A stretch of 64,000 bases of DNA from Acanthaster planci. Lineage: Eukaryota > Echinodermata > Asteroidea > Valvatida > Acanthasteridae. Shown here piece by piece: positions 56,560 to 64,000 of the stretch; position 1 is the stretch's first letter, and each line of letters starts with the position of its first letter. The translations under genes and the position numbers were made by a program. The stretch is taken from the NCBI RefSeq assembly GCF_001949145.1, contig NW_019091373.1:530155-594154 (forward strand), written 5' to 3'. The notes under the pieces were generated by a model, which saw nothing but the letters and a program-made list of their open reading frames with translations, did no database searches and was not told the origin of the DNA.

Positions 56560-59500
56560 CTATAGCAATGAAGGTGGACATGAACAAACATATGAATTGT
56601 TGTCAGCAGTAATGTTGACGAGCCAATCACAAGTCCTGTCACAAGTATACCCACAGGTCCCTTTGGGAAGCAAGTCATAAGAGTCTGAATAGCTTATGAC
56701 TTGGCTAAAAACTAAATGACTTGTGATCAACTTCCAGGGACTTCTGACAGACTCAACTACAACACTGGTTTTCAGACAGCCTAACTGATAGCTCTGGTTT
56801 GGTTGAGAGATTTTAAGAATGGAGTCACTCATCTGACAAAATGACTTCAGGTCATAAACCCTAATTCCCTGAACTTTTTTCCCAGGAACCCTCCTCCGTC
56901 CTCCAGAAATTCTCCACAATGCAAAGAAACCAATGACACATTTTTTCTTTACATTAAGATCCAAGAAGCACCAAGCCTCATTGAAAGTAGCAGTGGCTGG
57001 GATCTACCGCCCCAATCCTGCAAAATCCTGCACAATGTCTCGGTGAATTTTCTCGGAGCTGGGAAAATAAGAGATAATGAAATTTAAATATGCACACCTG
57101 CACCAAGAATGCTGTTCCCAGGTTGGCTGAAATCCACATTGTCGAAACAACAGCTGTTCTCAGTTACACCTGAAAAACAAATCACAAAATGCTCTCAAAA
57201 ATTATGAGAACAGATGAGATAACAAACTTGGAAAAGTTTGAAGGTGGGTGCATTCTGCTTGTCCATTACAAAGAAAAATTGCTTACAACATGAATTAACC
57301 CCTTCACGGTGGCGGGATTATTTTGACTGCGACTGCTGGGCTATGGCATGCCATGAATGGAGGGCTTTGTCCAGCAGCAGGCCCCATTGAACCAGCAGCT
57401 GCATGGTGAATAGACTGTATGTGTGGTATGCACTAATGCTCATACAAAGGTGCTGTAGTAGCAGTCATCCGTGTTAAGCAAACAATTCAATATAATTTTA
57501 AATATGCTATTTTCGGATGTGCTTTCAGACGACAAACGCTGGCAAGTGGTGAGCAACAGATGGAAACACCACCAATTAGATAACAAGATAATCAGCTGCC
57601 AATTTACGTACAGTTTGTATATCTTGTAAAATGCAAGTGAGGCAATTTTTACCTGAGCAGCAAATGACAATCTTTCGGGAGTAGACATGGCAGGCTGTGC
57701 CGCTGGGGCTAGCAACCAAGAGACGGTAGTCAAGCAAAGACTCCTCTTCTGAAACCTACACCGGAGCAGACGAACACAAGACCACCTTCAATCCTCTTTC
57801 TTAAAAGGTGAAGACTTGGTTAAGTATTTCATTAATATCAAGTTCACTGAAAACGTGGGATATCTGTCGGTGTACACCCAGAAGAAACCATAACAAGATT
57901 ACCAATAGCATATTTCAGTTGCCCATATCTGCACACGTTGGTTCACGATACAATACATAACTATTACTCCTGCCCATTAGGCCTATAAAGTATTTAACCA
58001 ATCATCCACGCTTCTGAACGTGTCTGCATAATGCTGCTATTTTTGGCATGGTGCATGATTTAACACTCTCTACCCTTCCTGGTACCTATTTAAACCTAGA
58101 CAGGGAAAGTTACCAATGATAAAATGCCTTGCCTAGGAACACAATGCCATGCCATTCCATTTGCAGGACCTGACCTGTCTGTGCTTAAACTGAACAACAT
58201 CCTGAGTTGATACAATAGACTACTGGGTAACTGAACTTCAGACCCAACAACTGATCCAACAACATGGTGTTCAATGCTGACGTGCTTCAAGAGTGCAGGT
58301 TTGTGTGGAGAGAGGCCAAAATTCTTTATGGTCAAGCAATGCACATGTTAAACGCCTGGTGTCAGCAACTTAAGTAAAATGTTTGAAAACAAACTAAATA
58401 AAAACACCCAAACACATATCTAAAAATCATGAAGAGGCCAGTTGATTATGAAATCATATGTATTTTCATTGGGTAGTTTTGCTTGGTGGGGGAGGGAGGC
58501 AGCAAAACCTGAACTTTTGACTTACTTGGTAGGCTGCTGTCAAGGACATCATCTTGAAAGAACTGATTTGATCTGGCCCTCCGCCTGATGCTGACACCAG
58601 TGGAATCAAGACTTGTATAGAATATGACGAGTAAAGAATTTTAACATACAATATGTCAAAAGTGATGCCAGTTATGTTCAGGACAAGTAAACAGTTTTGA
58701 CATGCAATACATCAATGACAATGCCAGTTATCTTCAAGATAAGTAGACAGTTTTGAGATGCAATACATCTATGACAATGCCAGTTATGTTCAAGATAGGT
58801 ACAGTTTTGACAGGCAAATTTTCAACGGTGATGCCAGTTATGTTCAGAACAAGGGACGCTGAAGCTCCATTGCCAAAATCCCTGAGACAAACAATGGTGA
58901 AAATATTCCTAGCATGCTAACGTAAACTTTGATCTTGGTCCTCAGGATTTTGCACTACAAGAATAGCCAAATGCAAAGTGTGGCATACTCCTTAACCCCT
59001 TCGCCCCGGGAGATGGTGCCGCTGTAAAAATTGAGATCCACAGCCCGCTTTTCAGCTATTATTCTCGGCCCACGCTCGAGCAAACACAGTGAAAGAAGGC
59101 AGACCCTGGCTCTTGTATATATGGTGATAGGCCTTTGGGTGTAGCCCAGAAATGAAAAGACCGAATTTGCTTCATAATCACCAGCTTCACAATAGTCCCC
59201 ACTTTGAAAAGAGGCAACGGGAATGTGGAAGCGTGAGTAGAGCCGCATGCCACCGAAGAATGAGCCTTTTCACTGTGTAATTCGAAGTGTGCAGAGCACG
59301 CAGGGCCACAAACTGAGAATTTGCAGTTTGGAAGGTGGCCTTCGTGGCCAAGTGAGGCTGGAATTCTTGGAGTCGGCTTTCGGAAAAAAAATCCTGTCAT
59401 CAAGGGGTTAAGAAAACTATGAGGCTGACAAAATTTGCCAAAAACCTTGAATAAAGTACGCTTTTTATGGTCTTGTTGGAAAAAAACACACAGACACAGG

Positions 59501-62500
59501 GTTAAAGTGCTGGAGTGCCATTAATTGGTATATACCTAAAGTATACATAGAGCTGGCACAGAAAAGGGAGCAGGTGCTAGCGAGGGAATATTGGCCCATG
59601 TAATGAGGAAGAAAGGGCATCTTTTTGAAGAGGGAGAAGTTGTACCTTTCCGCACCTTTGTTCTACTTACCAAGAGCATAATGCAGTATCGGGGATGGTC
59701 TTGAAGAGTCCGTTGCAGCTACAAGGAGTAGGATACTTTCACTAAGTAGCAGACAAAAAGCACCTTGTCACTCAGGTGTTGAAGTAGGCTTGAATATACT
59801 AAGTTCAATTTTTACATTTCTTGAAAATAAATTCCATTATAAAATGCTTTACATATACTCTGTAGGAACAAAAGCAAAACTATTCTTGCAAAACAAAGAC
59901 ACTTTTGTTGTCACCATGCAGGTTGCCAAGTACAGTGCCTGCAGATTGGCAAGTGAGCTATTTATAGCAATCAGCAGATGATGTAACCCTTAATGTATAT
60001 ACTATTCTTGCTTGATGCGTGAATAAATAGCATGGGTTCCTGTCTCTTCCTTGGCAGACAAGGTGCAAACACAACACTAAGCTGTTTAAATTATGAATTC
60101 AAGCAAAAGAGACTTACCAGTGCAACCTCTCTTTCAACCCAACTGAGCAAAAGGACCACAGCAGGGACCAAGGTTGATCAGTGACCATTTGTCAACCACT
60201 GGCTGATTTTTGCCTGGTAACCTATGCATAAAATATATCCTGGATACAGAGTGAAAACAATCAGTGGCCGACGAATGGTCACTGATCAAACTTGACCAGG
60301 GCTGCGCGCGCATGTCATGTGGGAGCAATGAGAAACTGATAACATGGAGGAATTTACCTGATGATCTGAAGGTCCAGCATCCAAACTCTCAGACTGTCCA
60401 GCGACGAGCAACTCTGAAGACAAATAAATTATTTATTACAAGTGGGTCAGAACTTGAAAGATAACAGAGAAGCTCCAGAGCCCCGACACTGATGTACATA
60501 TCCATATTGTATTCTCAGTGTGGACCGTGAGTTGAAAAAATATCACAGCCTTGCTTGAGTTAGATTCAAAATCCACAATATCCAGGTTACAAGTACTAGT
60601 CAGTTAGTAATTCATCTTAACAGCAATGCTATTTGCACAGGCTGGTCTGTTAACAAACCCTCATTGACCCTAAACCTCCCAGAAGGTTTAGATGATTATG
60701 GAAGATCCAAAACTTTCAGCTCACATGAGGTTTAACGTTCCTTACAAGTTAAATGCCAAAGAATGTGCACTTAGGCCATGTCTGAAACGGGCTTCCAGAG
60801 CTATGGCTAGGTCTATTGTCTGCGCCTCTCCACATATTTCCAATGGAGTGAAGACCTAGACCTAGCTCTAGACAACAGAGTCAGACGTAACCGTACTTTC
60901 TGCAAGAAGGATTTGGAGGAATTCAGAAAGGTTCCTAGTGAGAATGCCAGGGAAGTTGGGATTAACCATTACAGCTGCTGCAATAATCCGCAAATGTTCA
61001 TGTGCCAATTGTCCAAACGGCACTCGGCATGTAGTACAAACAGCGTTCCTGTTGATATTCAGCAAATCAATGGTTTTGCTGTATACTGCTAATCAAAACA
61101 AAAGTCTTCTAATATCCACACACTTGTCAGCATTTCACAACAGAAATTGCAGCAGTTTTGAAAATCTCAGTCCCATGACAATTTCACTTTAAAATATTGT
61201 CCCCAAAGTCATTATAACTATAAAAAAGCCTTCAAACTTAGAAACAACCAAATCGACTATAGCCAAGGAAGAACTCACCAACTGTCTTGCAAACCCCTTT
61301 TTGATCATATTGCCCAGCTGGACCTCAAAAACAACCTGTAACATGGCAGAAAACATTCCCATAGGAAAGCCAGAAAATGCACTACTTGAGGAATATATTT
61401 ACTAATCATTTCATAAAGCCTAAATCAAATGGAACTTGTAATGCACAAATAGCAATTACAAAACAACACTGCCAAGCCAACATACTGCATATGAGTTTTT
61501 TACTTTCATACAATTTGGTGCGTTGGTTCATCAAGCACATGCACACTCTACTGATTATGAGCCAAGATAGGACACATTTCTTGTATACCTGCTGGTCTGT
61601 GTGTGTGAATGGCACCAATATGGCCGATTCACAATACAGGGAGTCTCCAAGAGGTTACAATAGAAGCCATCATTAATTTTGTCCAAACACAAGGTGAGAA
61701 ACAGTTGACAAATTGTACTTGCTGATTGCAGGCAAAGAAATTTGAATTATTCCTAATGTTTTTTTCTGAGTAGAAGATTCATAGCTGTATTCAGAGTATC
61801 AGTCTTTAATCCTTTCTTCTCTCCATTACATAGAATGCCCTGATCTATCTATCAAAATACGTCCTCAAGTTGTCGACTGACATTCACTCAAATGCTCAAG
61901 GCAGCCAGGTTGGCCATGTTTTTACCAACCGTAGTCTTGAAAAATGGCCTCTCTGTGGTGCGAGCACCCTATTGTGAATTGCCCGTATTTCAACCATACA
62001 ACAAAGCATGCGCGCACTTTCAAAATGAGGCTAACATTCTGCCAACAACTCTAATTCCATGCACAGTTAACTGCTTTGCTCGTGCATCCACAAAGTAAAC
62101 TTCCAGAATGCTGAGGTTGGGAAATGACTTTGCCACATATAAACCATACAATGCACATCAAGTTGTTAAGTTTTCCAGGAACAAATGGGCATGTACTATC
62201 GCCTGGGCTAAATATAGTACACTGTAACTAGTGAGACAGAAAGTTTTGTGACCCCAGGTCATGAGCAACCAATAGGAAATTAGCGCGTCACGCGCGAGAC
62301 GTGGTTGTCAATAAAAAGGAGCCTAGATGTTTTAGTTGCGTGCCTGGGTGTAGTGTTGAAGGGGGGCGGGAAAAAATGTCAACGGCACAGGGGTGAGTTA
62401 GCACAGGCTGCACCAGCAACTGCCCAAATGATTGGGAGGAGATGAAGCACATAACCCAACATAATTGAATGGAGTCCTAGGGATCACAGTGGCGGTTCAT

Positions 62501-63744
62501 TGAAATAAGCAGACTGGTAATTTTGAGCTGTGACTGTGTGTGACCTGTATGTCGACTCTGAAGTCTGATCGTTGTTCTTATTTTTCACTAGAAGGAGATC
62601 CCAACCCGATTCATCATTTCACTACACTATTACCTTCTCAGATCCAGGCTCAGCCACGAGCCACTTCTGTAAGATGTCTTCCTGAAGCACGTACAGCACC
62701 CCTTGGTCGTCCTCCTGACCTGCCGATAGCACTCTTTGCAGTGTCTATTGAAGGGTCCACAAAAAGATCAGTCAGGATTCAAAGTACACTTTAGACATAC
62801 CCTGGTCATTTCAATCAACTGCTCTGGTTGGATCAGTTAGTGTAATACAGAGTTTGGATAATTTTTCAAAATTATTCTACAACAACCGAACCAATCCAGT
62901 TCACTCATGCCAAGACATTACGAGGGACACAAGTTAAAGACTATTCTAAATTAGGTTTTATGTACAATTAAGTACATCTTGAAAAGCAAAGATGACTTTT
63001 GGATTTTGAAAATGATTAGGAATGGAAAAAATAAGAACAAACAAGTTTCTCTGAACCCAAAATCAAATGAAAGTGACACTTACCGACGAGGACTGAGGTC
63101 TCTGGGAGCCAAAGAACAGCGATGAGACTCTAGCCAGGACCCCTTGGGAGGGCTTCAGGGGATGACAGCTGACAGCATTCTGGAGATGGGAAACAAGACA
63201 AAATGGAAGATTAAAACTCCTTAAGATCACATTGCTTTAATCCATGCCACATCCACAACTAATCCTTTTTGAGTGTTGGTGCCACACAGTGGTTAGTTTC
63301 ATGAGGCGAGTAACACATGTAACCGTGACATGAAAGAACAAAAACAAAGAAACCACATTTAGAACTTGCAGTTGAGTTATGCCGACACGGCAAACTGTCA
63401 TCACAGGCTGAACATTTTGAATATGACTCAATAAAACTCTACAAAAGGCAGACTCAGTAATACTTCTTGCAAATTCAGATACTCAAAAAAAAATCCTCCT
63501 GAAGTGATTTCAAGCAACAGGTTTCCATTGTCTTCTCAGAAAAACAAATGAATCAACCAGGGAAATAACCTGACATAAATTGTAAGTACCCACACTTGTG
63601 GCTGCTAGATCTCAATCTTGGGGCTTCTTTTTCAGAGTGACTCATAATGTTCAGAGACACGTTGTCACTCACCTGGGTGCTGGATTCAGCCAGGCTAAGC
63701 AACAAGAGCTGATTGGTTGTGGTGGCTAAGATGCATCCATAAGG
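42404..63744 (-). CDS. NUP133: Nucleoporin Nup133, partial (N-terminal exons beyond right edge)
   Basis: Nup133 is a scaffold of the Nup107-160 Y-complex, binding Nup107 through its C-terminus and membranes through its propeller. I found 29 minus-strand coding exons totalling 2850 nt: 949 residues and a stop, against 1156 residues in human. About the first 200-250 residues lie past 64000. The order matches human throughout: [83 protein letters not shown], and the final [11 protein letters not shown]. The stop is TGA at 42404-42406. All exon phases join without any frameshift. Introns carry a hAT element, several MITEs and a 200-N gap ten bases from one acceptor. Separate entries list the exons. 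The gene looks intact within the window. Confidence 0.96.
43017..43180. mobile_element. MITE hairpin in NUP133 last-but-one intron region
   Basis: GGGAGATTCACAGAAGTGCGCCTCCAAGAGTTT at the left is mirrored by the right end read in reverse (GGGCGATTCACAATTGTACACC then TCCAAGAGTTT). Pairing continues through GTGTTGACC and TGCGCAAA for about 70 bp per arm. It lies between the exons at 43621 and 42540. Flanks ATAATAGG and GTGATAGG match 6 of 8, so any target duplication has decayed. Confidence 0.7.
48611..50417. mobile_element. Non-autonomous hAT-superfamily transposon, 1807 bp
   Basis: Ends CAGTGTTGTAG (48611-48621) and CTACAACACTG (50407-50417) are perfect 11-bp inverted repeats. They are flanked on both sides by CTACAGAC (48603-48610 and 50418-50425), a perfect 8-bp target duplication as made by hAT transposases. 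Both subterminal regions are tandem variants of GAGACCAAGACC in inverse relation. The interior has small open frames (for example 49456-49743, minus strand) but no BED finger or hAT dimerisation domain that I recognise. An internal inverted pair, TACGGCCGTTAA near 49940 and its inverse near 50170, hints at a nested insertion. It lies in a NUP133 intron. Confidence 0.85.
52809..52845. repeat. Dispersed GAATATTCGA-type repeat, short fragment
   Basis: AGGGCCGCGTCAATTTGAAT then AATTCACTATTTGAATA matches the start of the copies at 24983 and 27391, then the homology stops. It lies 37 bp from the donor of the NUP133 exon 52882-53001. Confidence 0.5.
54157..54356. other. Assembly gap, 200 N
   Basis: Undetermined bases in the NUP133 intron just upstream (minus strand) of the exon 54040-54146. 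The acceptor CACCTTACAG is intact beside the gap. A round 200 suggests a placeholder length. Confidence 0.99.
56607..56766. mobile_element. 160-bp hAT MITE in NUP133 intron
   Basis: The right end, read in reverse, is CAGTGTTGTAGTTGAGTC, the same family as 48611-50417. The left end CAGTAATGTTGACGAGCC is a mutated copy. Flanks GTTGTCAG (56599-56606) and GTTTTCAG (56767-56774) match 7 of 8. The interior carries CACAAGTC/GACTTGTG words in inverse order. Confidence 0.7.
57098..63744 (-). CDS. NUP133: NUP133 exons encoding the visible part of the beta-propeller
   Basis: In transcript order: 63673-63744, 63084-63179, 62634-62744, 61279-61335, 60358-60413, 59671-59741, 58526-58611, 57653-57755, 57098-57169. 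Key phrases are [15 protein letters not shown], then [11 protein letters not shown]. The latter is the counterpart of the human ALPS membrane-curvature-sensing loop (GMLSGIGRKVSSLFG). [41 protein letters not shown] and NSILGAG follow. Weakly conserved stretches are short and split over many small exons. The exons at 61279 and 60358 are supported mainly by phase and flanking context. Confidence 0.88.
58629..58858. repeat. 56-bp tandem repeat, about four units
   Basis: GCCAGTTATGTTCA recurs at 58667, 58723, 58779 and 58833 (spacings 56, 56, 54). Each is followed by GACAAGT/GATAAGT, ACAGTTTTGA and CAATACATC. The first unit is partial. It is non-coding, in a NUP133 intron just upstream of the exon 58526-58611. 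Confidence 0.75.
58992..59411. mobile_element. TTAA-bounded MITE, possibly piggyBac-like
   Basis: TTAA at 58992-58995 followed by CCCCTTCGCC is mirrored by AAGGGG then TTAA at 59408-59411. That gives a TTAA duplication with short inverted ends starting CCC, as in piggyBac-type elements. The interior (about 410 bp) is GC-richer than the surrounding intron and has no transposase. A similar TTAACCCCTTCAC end occurs alone at 57295. Confidence 0.5.
62263..62345 (+). promoter_or_regulatory. Promoter-like CCAAT-CRE-TATA module inside a NUP133 intron
   Basis: CCAAT (62269-62273), a CRE-like GCGTCACGCG (62285-62294) and ATAAAAAG (62311-62318) are spaced as in a compact plus-strand promoter, in a local CpG-rich patch. 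No downstream coding exon was recognised. It may be an LTR or other repeat promoter, or chance. Confidence 0.3.
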
Positions 63745-64000
63745 CTGGAGAGAGTCAAAATAACTATATTTAGAAAGCTCATTTGGGCAGAATACACAAT
63801 ACCTGTAGATGGCTACCTGCACCATGAACATGTCAAAATGGGTGAGCCTGTGTACTGTGCTTCTGTAACAAAACAGCAAAGGAAAAAAACACCTGTTGTC
63901 GGGACATCAACTTTATGAATGCCGACAAAAAAAAGTAACTTCAACCAATTTTGGTAAATGCAAATATTTTACTGCAATTTGAACCGATTCCTTAGTGATG

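Noticed and set aside
63795-63860. Possible extra NUP133 exon between a TTACAG acceptor and CAG|GTAGCC donor
   Set aside because: None of the three readings resembles the expected propeller sequence and the phase could not be confirmed. The next upstream exon is more likely beyond 64000.

Overview
This is a eukaryotic, intron-rich, AT-rich genomic window. It is most likely from a marine invertebrate deuterostome; an echinoderm such as a starfish is a reasonable guess but unproven. The evidence is animal-type split genes with clean GT-AG introns, proteins close in architecture to vertebrate orthologues, very many palindromic ACATGTACATGT words, and many small non-autonomous DNA transposons. 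Nothing is organised in operons. Three assembly gaps are present: 18092-18097, 28221-28913 and 54157-54356.

Layout. (1) 1-3166: upstream sequence with degraded hAT-like repeats. (2) 3167-21251, plus strand: a complete gene for a Golgi polypeptide N-acetylgalactosaminyltransferase of the GALNT7 type, about 620 residues. It has ten coding exons per transcript and two tandem copies of exon 7. (3) 21252-26731: its 3' UTR and a gene-poor AT-rich interval. (4) 26732-29782, minus strand: a three-exon gene for a 102-residue helical protein I do not recognise, with a GC-AG intron. It lies head-to-head with (5) PDCD2, 30104-33254, plus strand, four exons, 349 residues, MYND zinc finger. (6) 34461-39103, minus strand: TRPT1/Tpt1, tRNA 2'-phosphotransferase, seven exons, 209 residues, with the catalytic Arg-His-Arg-Arg set visible. 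(7) 39104-42403: intergenic, with a ZNF143/YY1-like promoter motif and an unexplained 171-codon ORF. (8) 42404-63744 and beyond the right edge, minus strand: the last 29 coding exons (949 codons plus stop) of the nuclear-pore scaffold gene NUP133. Every exon junction listed was checked for reading-frame continuity by hand.

The genes are unrelated housekeeping or secretory-pathway genes: mucin-type O-glycosylation, ribosome-associated PDCD2, tRNA-splicing repair and the nuclear-pore Y-complex. I see no sign that they form one system.

The most interesting signals are two. First, the duplicated GALNT7 exon pair (18702-18824 and 18897-19019) has identical length and phase and carries the metal-binding His and catalytic flexible loop. 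It looks like a mutually exclusive splice switch for enzyme specificity. Second, the introns hold an unusually rich set of foldback, hairpin and MITE-like elements. These include a hAT-type element with a perfect 8-bp target duplication (48611-50417), a 674-bp foldback in PDCD2, and a two-copy palindromic hairpin family.
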